IMG/VR virus record: IMGVR_UViG_3300025652_000389
Location: 1 to 28,287 of that record
Direction: 5' to 3' (one strand)
Source of the DNA: a virus
Length of the DNA: 28,287 nucleotides
Shown here: positions 9,760 to 18,037 of the stretch, one piece after another
Layout: every line of letters begins with the position of its first letter
Numbering within the stretch: position 1 is the stretch's first letter
Program-made: the position numbers and the translations under genes
Notes under the pieces: model-generated
Told to the model about the DNA's origin: nothing
Databases searched by the model: none
What the model saw: only the letters and a program-made list of their open reading frames with translations

Positions 9760-10073
9760 TAGAAGTCCTCGTCTGCTGCAAAATCCATTTCAGTAAGCTG
9801 TGCTTTGAGTTCCTCACTCTTACCTGTTAATGAATAGTCATCTAGCTTTTGACGGGGAGTTCTAGTGTCTTCCTTTACCTCTTCGCTTTTAGATTGAGCG
9901 GTGTTGTCTCGGAAAAACTTTTCCAAGCCCTTTAAATCGTATCGGTACTGACCACCAATCTTTATATAAAGATGAGTAGGTACAATGCCCCTACGCCTCC
10001 ACCCACGTATACCGTGTACAGATATACTATACTTATCTGCCACCTCTTCTGCGGTTACATATTTATCCGCCAT
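9759..10073 (-). CDS. Helix-turn-helix DNA-binding protein, excisionase/MerR-like
   Basis: A 104-residue protein. Residues about 6-30 (VTAEEVADKYSISVHGIRGW) form a winged-helix HTH of the excisionase/AlpA (HTH_17) type, followed by a basic RRRG turn and a YDLKGLEKFF helix. The C-terminal half is charged and probably flexible. GAGGAG lies 7 nt before the ATG, which overlaps the TAA of the upstream gene (TAATG). Such proteins act as transcriptional regulators or DNA-bending factors; no integrase is visible in the window, so an excisionase role is not supported. It is one candidate reader of the palindromes in this genome, but nothing in the sequence ties it to them. Confidence 0.75.
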   Translation of the reverse strand: MADKYVTAEEVADKYSISVHGIRGWRRRGIVPTHLYIKIGGQYRYDLKGLEKFFRDNTAQSKSEEVKEDTRTPRQKLDDYSLTGKSEELKAQLTEMDFAADEDF

Positions 10074-10468
10074 TACTTTCTCCTCACTGAAACAATATAT
10101 TCAGAATCTACGTTAAGACCTTTTGGTACTTGGTCTGGGTTTTCTTCAAGGTATTGCTTCATATTAGACTGATTAACACGTTTATCTAGCAACTCTGGTA
10201 CTTCATTCTCAAGTATAAACTCGTGCATCGAAGACCAATCACTTGTCCAGTAACGTGTTCTAGCCGATCTATAGAACAACCCTTCTGAAGTCCTTACACT
10301 ATCAACGCCTTGTTCCTCACAGTAGTCCAGTAAAGCACGCTTTACCTTATCTAACTGATCGGATAACTCAGCATCTTTTTCTTTAAACTCTGCTGATAAC
10401 TCACTACGCTTATCTTTTATCTTTAGGTAGACAGCAGTTAGCTTCTCAGCGTTTGGTACATCACTCAT
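10073..10468 (-). CDS. Coiled-coil protein, tentatively Gam/gp157-like
   Basis: The chosen start is the ATG at 10468-10466 (131 residues), because AGGAG lies 6 nt upstream of it; a start further upstream at 10525 would overlap the helicase gene and has no such site. Residues about 10-50 form a charged helical coiled coil. The second half (FYRSARTRYW, then FILENEVPELLDKRVNQ, then GLNVDSEYIVSVRRK) has the order of elements seen in phage Gam-like and gp157-like proteins, which protect DNA ends from host nucleases. This resemblance is by eye and weak. It lies between the SNF2-type helicase and the HTH gene. Confidence 0.62.
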   Translation of the reverse strand: MSDVPNAEKLTAVYLKIKDKRSELSAEFKEKDAELSDQLDKVKRALLDYCEEQGVDSVRTSEGLFYRSARTRYWTSDWSSMHEFILENEVPELLDKRVNQSNMKQYLEENPDQVPKGLNVDSEYIVSVRRK

Positions 10469-10517
10469 TTTACGCTCCTTTGTTAAAGGGATACTGACCA
10501 TAACGTAAAAAAGTGGT

Positions 10518-12053
10518 TCAGTCAAGCACTTCCTTATACAAGTCGATCATCTTCGTATGTACGTCTATTCTGTTGTCTAATAAGGTATATACGCGTCTTT
10601 CTGCAAACGACCCTTGTAAGTGTACGATGGTACACTTTTGATCCTGACCTGATCTGTGTACCCTAGCATTCGCTTGCGCATACGTCTCCAAAGAACTAGT
10701 GGGCGACCACCATACAACAGTGTTAGCCGCTGTAAGTGTTACACCGTGTGCCGCAGACTGTGGTTGGATCACCAAAACTTTAGGATCGTCTTGTTCTTGA
10801 AAGCGTTTAAATATATCTGTTCGTCTTGCCGCACTAACATCACCACGTATAACTTCTGTAGTGATACCATCTTTGCGTAACTTCTCTGTTAATAAATCAA
10901 TAGTGTGTTTGAATGGTACAAACACCAACACTTTCTTACTTGACTCATCAATTACTTCTCTTAACACCTTATAACGTTTTGTTATATCAAACTCTAATGA
11001 ATCACCAGTATCGGTATATACAGCACCAGATGATATTTGTAGTAGCTTGTTCATGTTGACAGCCGCATTAGCCGCAGTGATTTGTTCTCCTGCCGCTTGC
11101 ATAATCATCTTACTCTTTAATTCTTTATAGTATTTCTTTTGTTGTGCAGTCATATCGACTTCACGTTTGACATATACCATCGGTGGTAGGTCTAGACATT
11201 CTTCCTTTGTATAACGTATTGCAGGTTGTAATGCTTTGTGTACATAATCTGTAGCGTTCTCTTTCGGTATCCACTTAAAATTAGTTACCTTCTGCATCAC
11301 TAGGTCTCGAAACGACCCAAAGAATCTAGGTACACCATTGGGATTTACAAGTTTAGCTATGCCGTACGCATCGGTTGGACTCTGTGCCGCAGGTGTACCT
11401 GTCATCATCCACAACCACGTATCCTTGTTGACTAACTTGTTGAGTGTTTTCCAACGCTTAGTCTGTACATTCTTATAGTGAGTAGCTTCATCTACAATGA
11501 TTAAATCAAACCCACCTTCTGCAACTGCGTCTTGTACAATCTCAACACCATCATAATTTATTATCACGTAGTCAGCATCGCCCTCAATTATTTCTCTACG
11601 TTTCTTTGCTGAACCATACGCTACATCTACTTTGCGGTGCATGGCAAAGTTAAACAGGTCGTTACGCCACGCAGATTCCATGATGGACAACGGACATATA
11701 ACTAATACTCTATTTACTCTACCTTGTGTTAGCAGGTAATCGGATGCCCATATAGCACTAGCGGTCTTACCTGTACCTTGTTCGTTAAAACAAAAAGACT
11801 TCTTATTTAACGTCATAAAGCTAGCGGTGTCTTTCTGGTGGTCGTAAGGATCATACCTACCTGTCCATTCGTACCTACCCTCTATTGGTGATGGAGCATT
11901 GATACCTATATTTCTAAGCACCTGCACCTCATCTATTCCCCAGTTAACTAGAACTTCATGTTCTGATAACGTCTTACTCTTTGGTATACAACTCGTAACC
12001 CGCCCGGGAGTACGTAAATTAAGTAACAACGCCTTGTTATCTACAATCTTCAA
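10518..12053 (-). CDS. SNF2-family DEAD/H-box helicase
   Basis: A 511-residue superfamily 2 ATPase of the SWI2/SNF2 class. Visible motifs are Q-motif-like YDHQK, Walker A EQGTGKT (K96), DEATH (188-192), motif III TGTPAA (218-223), and motif VI QANARVHRSGQ (460-470), whose final RSGQ is typical of SNF2 enzymes. Compact versions occur in many phage replication blocks, where they may remodel protein-DNA complexes or act in recombination. The start is TTG at 12053-12051 with GGAG 8 nt upstream; no suitable ATG is near. A structured 218-bp leader precedes it, so it may be regulated apart from the genes upstream. Confidence 0.88.
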   Translation of the reverse strand: MKIVDNKALLLNLRTPGRVTSCIPKSKTLSEHEVLVNWGIDEVQVLRNIGINAPSPIEGRYEWTGRYDPYDHQKDTASFMTLNKKSFCFNEQGTGKTASAIWASDYLLTQGRVNRVLVICPLSIMESAWRNDLFNFAMHRKVDVAYGSAKKRREIIEGDADYVIINYDGVEIVQDAVAEGGFDLIIVDEATHYKNVQTKRWKTLNKLVNKDTWLWMMTGTPAAQSPTDAYGIAKLVNPNGVPRFFGSFRDLVMQKVTNFKWIPKENATDYVHKALQPAIRYTKEECLDLPPMVYVKREVDMTAQQKKYYKELKSKMIMQAAGEQITAANAAVNMNKLLQISSGAVYTDTGDSLEFDITKRYKVLREVIDESSKKVLVFVPFKHTIDLLTEKLRKDGITTEVIRGDVSAARRTDIFKRFQEQDDPKVLVIQPQSAAHGVTLTAANTVVWWSPTSSLETYAQANARVHRSGQDQKCTIVHLQGSFAERRVYTLLDNRIDVHTKMIDLYKEVLD

Positions 12054-12077
12054 TTATTATTCTCCGTCAGTGAACCT

Positions 12078-12099
12078 CGTAAAACGGTGTCCGTTTACG
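12078..12099. other. Hairpin next to the SNF2-type helicase start
   Basis: CGTAAAACGG (12078-12087) pairs with CCGTTTACG (12091-12099) with one bulged A and a 3-nt TGT loop. On the minus strand it sits just before the ribosome binding site of the TTG-started helicase gene, directly after the terminator-like hairpin at 12102-12135. Confidence 0.45.
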
Positions 12100-12101
12100 A
12101 T

Positions 12102-12135
12102 AAAATTAGCCCCGATGTCGCCACAGATGGGGCTA
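12102..12135 (-). terminator. Terminator-like hairpin in the helicase leader
   Basis: TAGCCCC (12107-12113) and GGGGCTA (12129-12135) form a 7-bp stem with a 15-nt loop; on the minus strand it is followed by AATTTTA. The U-run is short, so partial termination or attenuation inside the leftward block is more likely than a full stop. Confidence 0.55.
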
Positions 12136-12271
12136 GGTCTGCTATGTGGGACTTTAATCAAAACCCATAGCTAACTTGATTTTATGTAGCATACGTATAG
12201 TCAGGAGGACAGAACTGGCTACATCATTTAACGACGCATCAAGCTAAGCGTCTACACACGACCAAGCAGAG

Positions 12272-12514
12272 TCATTTCTTTTTAGGCTTATGCCCATTCC
12301 TAGATCTATTCTTACTAGGACTTTCTAATTTGTACCCATCCTTGTTACTGCCACCATCTTTCAACATCTTGTTGTGACTAATGTCTTTGCCTTTACGGGC
12401 GGCTTTACCATTCTTCTTATCAAACGCACGCCTAGCACGTTGGCGTTCCATACGTGCCTCAAACGCTTTGCTCCCTACTGGAGCGTTTACTTGTTTGGCT
12501 CTTTTACGTCTCAT
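12272..12514 (-). CDS. Small strongly basic hypothetical protein
   Basis: An 80-residue protein in which more than a third of the residues are Lys or Arg. The C-terminal half contains HNKMLKDGG and SPSKNRSRNGH, which faintly recall the HNH/AP2-type DNA-binding layout, but the catalytic His pair is not convincing. Its ATG overlaps the TAA of the Cas4-like nuclease gene (TAATG), so it is translationally coupled to it. A nucleic-acid-binding role is a reasonable guess from charge alone. A 218-bp structured gap follows. Confidence 0.68.
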   Translation of the reverse strand: MRRKRAKQVNAPVGSKAFEARMERQRARRAFDKKNGKAARKGKDISHNKMLKDGGSNKDGYKLESPSKNRSRNGHKPKKK

Positions 12515-13185
12515 TAGTGTCTACCATTATGCACGCATTCTGTAACAATGCAATGTCGTTTACATAACCCACTTTGGTGGGCGTTCCATACATCATTCTT
12601 GTATGCTATCTCCATACGATTATAATCAGCTATCCATTTCTGCCACATCTCACCAGCGGAGCTCAAATCATACGTATCTTTTATTAACTCGTTACACACA
12701 ACAAACAAAAGCCCCCCTCTTACAGTCTCAACCTCGGGGAAATGTTTGAATACACACAATGCCATTAACTCTAACTGACCCTTGTCTGCATACCTAGTAT
12801 TCTTACCTGTCTTGTAGTCAATGACCCAAGCCAGTTTGTTTTCTCTATCGACTATAACTAAATCAGCTATACCACGATACCAACAATCATCATCAAAGAA
12901 CCCACACGGTTCAAGGTCTGCCGTTAACCCCATTTCCAATTCGCAGATTTTTTCCCCTTGTTTGGCACATAGTGCATCTATTGGGGCTTTTATGTACATG
13001 TATTCTGGGGGTAACGGTTTCCCATCTCTTACATACTCTTCAGCGGCTAAATGCACCGCAGTCCCATACAACATAGCCTCAGTCTCAGGCTCTTTGTAAT
13101 CCTTTGCTACCTTTAGATGATAAAACTTTTTAGGGCATTGTTCAAAGGATTTTATTTTACTAAAAGACCACGGTGCTATACTCAT
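12514..13185 (-). CDS. Cas4/RecB-like PD-(D/E)XK exonuclease with Fe-S type cysteines
   Basis: A 223-residue nuclease of the PD-(D/E)XK superfamily. In order it has SFSKIKSFEQCPKKF (C17), GTAVH (H45), GIADLV (D108), IDYKTGK (D123-x-K125) and Q137, the standard catalytic set. C17 together with C208, C212 and C217 near the end matches the one-plus-three Cys arrangement that holds a 4Fe-4S cluster in Cas4 and AddB-type nucleases. There is no CRISPR array nearby, so this is a stand-alone phage exonuclease, probably for recombination, replication or degradation of host DNA. Its ATG overlaps the upstream stop (TAATG). Confidence 0.87.
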   Translation of the reverse strand: MSIAPWSFSKIKSFEQCPKKFYHLKVAKDYKEPETEAMLYGTAVHLAAEEYVRDGKPLPPEYMYIKAPIDALCAKQGEKICELEMGLTADLEPCGFFDDDCWYRGIADLVIVDRENKLAWVIDYKTGKNTRYADKGQLELMALCVFKHFPEVETVRGGLLFVVCNELIKDTYDLSSAGEMWQKWIADYNRMEIAYKNDVWNAHQSGLCKRHCIVTECVHNGRH

Positions 13186-13376
13186 TACGTGTTACCGACG
13201 GTAGCCACTACAGCACAAAATCCAATACCAACTAATAACAACTCAGCGTATGTGAAAGAGCGAGTTTGCTTCAACCAAGCCCTTACTTCCATTTTTGTTT
13301 CTTTTACTTCTTCAATAGCTTTGTCTGCTAATTCGTTGACTTCGTCGATTGCTTTTTCTATATCTTTTTTAGCCAT
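13185..13376 (-). CDS. Small protein with amphipathic helix and C-terminal membrane segment
   Basis: A 63-residue protein. Residues 1-38 are a highly charged helix; residues about 42-60 (FTYAELLLVGIGFCAVVATV) are hydrophobic enough to span or anchor in a membrane. It is squeezed between the polymerase and Cas4-like genes with TAATG overlaps at both ends, so it is co-translated with them. It could tether replication proteins to the membrane, but there is no direct evidence. Function unknown. Confidence 0.68.
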   Translation of the reverse strand: MAKKDIEKAIDEVNELADKAIEEVKETKMEVRAWLKQTRSFTYAELLLVGIGFCAVVATVGNT

Positions 13377-15208
13377 TATTCACAGTCTCCATAAGATTTA
13401 CCAATGCCAGACTCACATGTAATAGGCATACCCTCAGCCCAAGATGGTGTCGTACTCATACAATCTTCTATGTATTGTCTAGCTTCGTCTAACTCATCAT
13501 CAGGTACACAGCATACCACGGAATCATGCACTGTTAATACAGGCTTGTACCGCTTGGCAATAGCCAACATCTGCTCACCCATGATGCACCTAGCGATGGC
13601 TTGGCACACATTCTCTGTAACCTTACCACCGTAGATTCTTGCGCGACCACGTCGTGTTTTATAATTAAACTCCACCCCACGTTCGCCTTGTTCATACTGT
13701 AAGTCATCGTAGCGCATAACTAGACCGCTTGGCAACTCAATGCCATAACCTGTTGTAGTCTCTACACTTTTTACTATGCCCAACGCTCCAAACGACATCA
13801 CTTTACCACGAGACATTTCTGTTAACATGTTCTGACAATTACGCCAGAACTGAGCTATTTTCCAATTTGAATCTCTGTAGATAGATATGATCCTACGTGC
13901 CTCATCTACAGGTATAGTAGTACCAAAGGACTTTAACTGCTCAGCAAATCGTACAGCACCCATGCCATAACCTGCACCAAGTATCGTACTCTTACCTACA
14001 AACCTTTGTTCTTTGGTAACGTCTTCCTCTTTGACGTTGTATATCTTAGATGCCATTTTGATATATACATCTTCCTTGTTAGCAAACGCTTCAACTAAAT
14101 CGTCTTGCCCTGCAACCCACGCAAGTACACGTGCCTCGATCTGTGATGAATCACAATCAACTAGTGTGTAACCTACTGGCGCAATGATACTGGACTTCAA
14201 CTTCTTACCATTGACCCCACGACTGGGTAGATTTTGTATGTTGATCTTGTCATCGCCACCCCACCTACCAGTGTGCGCCGCGTAGTACCTCACAGGGATA
14301 GGTATTAATCCACGTTTAGCAATACCTATAAACCTCTCAGTACGTGATTCTTCTAACGTACTCTTCGTACCCAAACGTGCAGTAACAAGTGCCTGTACAC
14401 GCGGATCATCGTGTTCCAACAGTGCTTTAAACCCTTCATCGTTCTTTGCAAACGCGTAAGTCTCTTTGCCAGTTGTTAGACTTGTTTTCATCGGTGGTGT
14501 AACGCCTAGTGATACCAGTAAATCGGCAAACTTATTGTTGCTCATTAGATCTTCACGCGTTACACCACTAGATGTGATTAGATCTTCTTTTATCTTCTTG
14601 GTATTTTCTAAGTGTTGTTGCAGTAGCCCAATGTCTAGGTCTAGCATTGGTTCAGTGAACATACGCAATGTCATATCAATTATGCGCATCTCTTGTTTGG
14701 GGAATCCCTTAGCCATTTTTGCAAACAGTTTGTATGTTAACTCAACATCATTAACACAGTAATCTCCATACCTACTAAGCTGTTCTGGTGTGAAGTCTAC
14801 TCTATGCTTGCCGATGGCATCTAATACTTCCGTCCCTTTACGCCCGAGGTTATAACGCTCAGTGAGAGCATGCAGAGATCCACCAACTTCGACACCGTGC
14901 AGTGCGCGAGCCATACACAAAGTATCAGCAAGGACGCGAGGGCGCACATCAAAAATCCAAGATAGAATAGCACCATCGAACATAGTGTTATGGCATAACA
15001 AAATACTGTTTGCCCAATCGAAAGTATGTAGGTACTTTTTAATTTGCTCATGTGTTCCACTAGCCCACTCCGTTTCATTATCATTTAGTTTAACACCTAC
15101 ACCGATCACCTCAAAGCGAGGATCACGAATGTAGTTTTCTGTTGTTACTTTACGTAGTGAGAACTCTTTATCGTAATACGTCTCAAAGTCTAACGTAATT
15201 AAATCCAT
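13376..15208 (-). CDS. Family A DNA polymerase with 3'-5' exonuclease
   Basis: A 610-residue replicative polymerase without a 5'-3' exonuclease domain. The proofreading site is complete: D7-x-E9, HNxxFD (D78) and YCVND (Y150, D154). The polymerase domain shows motif A as DSSQIEAR (D353), motif B as RFVGKSTILGAGYG (K406, L410, Y414) and motif C as VHDS. The residue matching E. coli Pol I Phe762 is Leu (L410), a variant known to be common in marine virioplankton. I chose the ATG at 15208, which overlaps the upstream TGA (TGATG), rather than the GTG one codon earlier. It is part of the replication block with DUF3310 upstream and the small membrane protein downstream. Confidence 0.93.
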   Translation of the reverse strand: MDLITLDFETYYDKEFSLRKVTTENYIRDPRFEVIGVGVKLNDNETEWASGTHEQIKKYLHTFDWANSILLCHNTMFDGAILSWIFDVRPRVLADTLCMARALHGVEVGGSLHALTERYNLGRKGTEVLDAIGKHRVDFTPEQLSRYGDYCVNDVELTYKLFAKMAKGFPKQEMRIIDMTLRMFTEPMLDLDIGLLQQHLENTKKIKEDLITSSGVTREDLMSNNKFADLLVSLGVTPPMKTSLTTGKETYAFAKNDEGFKALLEHDDPRVQALVTARLGTKSTLEESRTERFIGIAKRGLIPIPVRYYAAHTGRWGGDDKINIQNLPSRGVNGKKLKSSIIAPVGYTLVDCDSSQIEARVLAWVAGQDDLVEAFANKEDVYIKMASKIYNVKEEDVTKEQRFVGKSTILGAGYGMGAVRFAEQLKSFGTTIPVDEARRIISIYRDSNWKIAQFWRNCQNMLTEMSRGKVMSFGALGIVKSVETTTGYGIELPSGLVMRYDDLQYEQGERGVEFNYKTRRGRARIYGGKVTENVCQAIARCIMGEQMLAIAKRYKPVLTVHDSVVCCVPDDELDEARQYIEDCMSTTPSWAEGMPITCESGIGKSYGDCE

Positions 15209-15537
15209 CACTTATTCCGTTCTATTAACAAGTTAAGATACCATTGGGCTTTCTCTAAATCTTCAAGGGGCTTACCCTTGTATTCATAACGCCACATATA
15301 TTTCATACAGTTACCCTTTAGATAACCTAGAAACGCATCATGTGACATACTTGATTCGATACCCTCGATACACTCAACGCCACCTGTATTGTAATGGTTG
15401 GGGTTGTTGACTACATCTTCTACTATGTCATCTACCTGCATGTCAGGGTATTGTTCCCTAAACTCTTCCCACTTCTTAACAAGTCTTGGGTGATTCTCTT
15501 TTAGTTTGTCCCATTCTTGGGGAGTTGCATCTACCAT
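15208..15537 (-). CDS. DUF3310 family protein
   Basis: A 109-residue protein. The conserved part starts at NNPNHYNTGGVECIEG and continues through FLGYLKGNCMKYMWRYEYKG to LEDLEKAQWYLNLLI, the hallmark of DUF3310 proteins, which are common in phage replication modules. They are sometimes annotated as nucleotide-kinase-like, but the biochemical role is unsettled. GAGGA lies 8-9 nt before the ATG, and the stop overlaps the polymerase start, so the two are translationally coupled. Confidence 0.87.
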   Translation of the reverse strand: MVDATPQEWDKLKENHPRLVKKWEEFREQYPDMQVDDIVEDVVNNPNHYNTGGVECIEGIESSMSHDAFLGYLKGNCMKYMWRYEYKGKPLEDLEKAQWYLNLLIERNK

Positions 15538-15547
15538 AACGTGTTCC

Positions 15548-15736
15548 TCAAAAATTAATTACAATGTGCTGTACGCCACGCGCCTTAGCACGACATAGAT
15601 ACTCCAACCAGTGAGATGATTGATCCTCACCAGTCTCATCTTCCAAATCCCATACACGTTTACGCTCTTTGCGTATTGCTACATCTATAGGTTCTAACTC
15701 AGCTTTTACTACAGGACTTGACTCAGGGTAAGCCAT
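15548..15736 (-). CDS. Small hypothetical protein
   Basis: A 62-residue charged protein with no motif I recognise. It overlaps the 3' end of the VRR-NUC gene by 14 bp and has GGAG about 11 nt before the ATG. Its position, with a downstream gap of only 10 bp to DUF3310, supports it as a real member of the operon. Function unknown. Confidence 0.6.
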   Translation of the reverse strand: MAYPESSPVVKAELEPIDVAIRKERKRVWDLEDETGEDQSSHWLEYLCRAKARGVQHIVINF

Positions 15737-16016
15737 TCAATCTATACTCCATACTGTGTAACGTGTTCTCATTGACAACCATAGCAATACCACCTGCTTG
15801 GGCTATCTGTTTTAATTGATTCTCTTGTAATGCTGTAGGTGTATTGTTACCTGCCTTACATTCAATACCAAAGAACCTACCTTTGTGACAACCTACTATG
15901 TCAGGTACACCACTCTTACCGTAGCCACCTGTAGCAGGGAAAAAGTAGTATGCACCAATGCTTTTTAAATAGGCAACACACTTCTTCTTAACCTTAGCCT
16001 CGGGGGTTAAAGCCAT
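15723..16016 (-). CDS. VRR-NUC domain nuclease
   Basis: A 97-residue stand-alone VRR-NUC protein of the PD-(D/E)XK superfamily. The catalytic core is visible as GVPDIVG (D39) and GIECKAG (E52-x-K54), followed by a conserved Gln in the TALQENQ helix. Family members act as structure-specific or Holliday-junction-type nucleases in phage recombination. GAGGAG lies 7 nt before the ATG, and the upstream gene ends 4 nt earlier. The small size is normal for phage members. Confidence 0.88.
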   Translation of the reverse strand: MALTPEAKVKKKCVAYLKSIGAYYFFPATGGYGKSGVPDIVGCHKGRFFGIECKAGNNTPTALQENQLKQIAQAGGIAMVVNENTLHSMEYRLNGLP

Positions 16017-16019
16017 AAC

Positions 16020-16997
16020 TTACTCCTCATTGAATAGATAATATACATTATCATCGTACTTAAAGCCAACTTCTTCTACAAATTCGCCATTATCTAACAT
16101 ACTTAGTACACTTATCTTACTTTCTACACCTTCTGGTACGTCATTACCATACGTTTGCACATTAGCGCACGCAAAATTGTTGTGGTACGGAGTCATACCT
16201 TTACCGTCATCACCAGTGTCACTGAAAGTAGTGGCATTTATAACGTGCGTATCCACAACCACATCACCTTTATAATCCTTGTGTATCCAACACGCTTTGA
16301 ACGTCTTGAAACGTAGTGCCTCTAGTAACGCATCTCTTGTGGATATAAAGTTTCTCAACTCCATATCTATGGTGTCATTAAAACGTATCAACCCCATATC
16401 AGTCACACGTAGCATCTCCTGCAATACGTGTGGGGGACTACTATCTACACGAAACGTGCCGAACCCTAACTGTCTCGTAGCTGTATCAAACAAACGCTCC
16501 ATCTTGTTGGTGTAATCACCACGTTGAGATCTCGCACGCTCAAACGTACAACGAACTATATCTGCTAACTTGTTTGGACGTAGGTAAGTACGCGCTTTGG
16601 ATACCGCCTTGTCAATAGACTTAGACGATACAGTGCGGTACTCTCGCTTACTATTCAAGGGACAGAACCGCTTGTTCTGTATGGTGTGACTTGTTATGTA
16701 ATATGTAGGCTCGTTAGTGTCATAATCCCAACACATCGACAACTCACCCATGTTAAACTTACAATCATCAGTAAACACCGCCACTACGTGTTCGTGAGTG
16801 AATACATACCCAACCTTTGCGTCAGGTATGTGTGACAAAGCCAACTTCAAAAAGTTATCCCAAGCGTCCATTACATCTACTGATGGGGCACTGTCTTTCT
16901 GACTCTCAGGGTACTGTTGGCACTGCTTAATAGGATACACCCTATGCCTGTTACCATGATTGTCTTTGTAAAACACGTGATCGTGAAAATTGCTCAT
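16020..16997 (-). CDS. Uncharacterised phage protein A (325 aa)
   Basis: I chose the ATG at 16997-16995 because AAGGAGGG lies 6 nt upstream and the preceding gene stops 1 nt before it; the longer frame from 17042 would overlap that gene. The protein is soluble, rich in His, Tyr and Asp, with no signal peptide or membrane segment. I recognise no domain. It forms a pair with the 332-residue protein just upstream, of similar size and also uncharacterised, and follows the MoxR/VWA genes in transcription order. Confidence 0.78.
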   Translation of the reverse strand: MSNFHDHVFYKDNHGNRHRVYPIKQCQQYPESQKDSAPSVDVMDAWDNFLKLALSHIPDAKVGYVFTHEHVVAVFTDDCKFNMGELSMCWDYDTNEPTYYITSHTIQNKRFCPLNSKREYRTVSSKSIDKAVSKARTYLRPNKLADIVRCTFERARSQRGDYTNKMERLFDTATRQLGFGTFRVDSSPPHVLQEMLRVTDMGLIRFNDTIDMELRNFISTRDALLEALRFKTFKACWIHKDYKGDVVVDTHVINATTFSDTGDDGKGMTPYHNNFACANVQTYGNDVPEGVESKISVLSMLDNGEFVEEVGFKYDDNVYYLFNEE

Positions 16998-16998
16998 C

Positions 16999-17997
16999 TT
17001 AACCCTCCTTATATTCTTTGTATTCCTTGCGGAACTTAGCATATTGATTTACATGATTTAGGAACTGACGACGAAACGCTTTGGGGTCATCAGTTATACT
17101 TGTTGTTGACGTTTGCCAATCGTAGTTAGCCATGTGCTGAAATATCCAACACACTACGGCTGTACGTCTCTCGTCATCTCCATCGAGTAACATCTTACGG
17201 AACTCTGCACCATCACCATCGCTACACGCCGTACCTATATCACGTTGTATACGTTGACGTGTTTCCCAGTCTTGTTGTATCGAGTCAATCAATAGTGGTC
17301 GCATTACCCAAGCCCATTCGACAAAGTCTTTGCACGCCTGTTGGTATGGTGCTTTGGCTTTCTTGTCAATACGATAACGTGTGACAGGGTGTTTGTGATC
17401 GCCATGTACCAACTCAAACTGAATAGTTTTAAGCCCTGTGGTTGGGTGAGGGTCGGTGTTTACACGCTTGAACTCAAGATACTTACCATCATCATGCTTG
17501 GTAAACGCGTTAGCGGAATGCCATTGTGTTTTGTTCTTAGCCCACTCGTCATAGTATGTTCTGTGTACCCAATTAGTCTTTGGTAAGTAGTGCCTTTCAT
17601 TATCATATCGAACATACTGTTTACCACTGTTGACAACAAAATCCATTGTGTATGGTAACGCACGCTCAAGGAACGAATACCTACTGTTGTGACTCCATTG
17701 CCCACTACCGTTGCGAATGCGTATTTTCTCGATACCAGTAGATGGACTGCGTGTCCATGTAACAGGCGCACGTTTGATTAATTCATCAAGTGGCTCACGC
17801 CATATAGGATCAAGGGTATCAGCAGGTAACGATTCAAGCAGTACATACTTGTTATCCGATACCTTGTGTATATGCTCCCACTTACGCGCACGATCACCAA
17901 GTGGTCGTATGTTGTCGCTACCCCTGATAGGTTTGATACTATCGTAGTGTCTTGCCACGTCGTTAAACGTGTTTAGTCTGTAATGATACATTGCCAT
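16999..17997 (-). CDS. Uncharacterised phage protein B (332 aa)
   Basis: The start is set at the ATG at 17997-17995, since GAGGA lies 7 nt upstream and the 17-bp dyad at 18018-18034 ends 20 nt before it; the longer frame reads through the dyad and the upstream gene. It is rich in Trp, His, Tyr and Arg (for instance RPLGDRARKWEHIHKV near residue 31), soluble, and has no motif I can name. It is the last dyad-preceded gene in the leftward direction and is followed 1 nt later by protein A. Function unknown. Confidence 0.78.
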   Translation of the reverse strand: MAMYHYRLNTFNDVARHYDSIKPIRGSDNIRPLGDRARKWEHIHKVSDNKYVLLESLPADTLDPIWREPLDELIKRAPVTWTRSPSTGIEKIRIRNGSGQWSHNSRYSFLERALPYTMDFVVNSGKQYVRYDNERHYLPKTNWVHRTYYDEWAKNKTQWHSANAFTKHDDGKYLEFKRVNTDPHPTTGLKTIQFELVHGDHKHPVTRYRIDKKAKAPYQQACKDFVEWAWVMRPLLIDSIQQDWETRQRIQRDIGTACSDGDGAEFRKMLLDGDDERRTAVVCWIFQHMANYDWQTSTTSITDDPKAFRRQFLNHVNQYAKFRKEYKEYKEG

Positions 17998-18017
17998 AGT
18001 TGTGTCCTCATGTTGTT

Positions 18018-18034
18018 GTGTAACACTGTTACAC
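18018..18034. promoter_or_regulatory. 17-bp dyad, copy 1 (central C)
   Basis: Perfect GTGTAACA-C-TGTTACAC. It ends 20 nt before the start of protein B and directly abuts a second 10-bp palindrome, AGGTTAACCT (18035-18044), that covers the stop codon of the upstream gene. As RNA it could fold into a 7-bp stem with a 3-nt loop just upstream of the ribosome binding site. Confidence 0.85.
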
Positions 18035-18037
18035 AGG

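Noticed and set aside
12136-12271. Possible tRNA or small structured RNA in the helicase leader
   Set aside because: No T-loop GTTCGA-like sequence and no cloverleaf can be drawn; only short stems are present.
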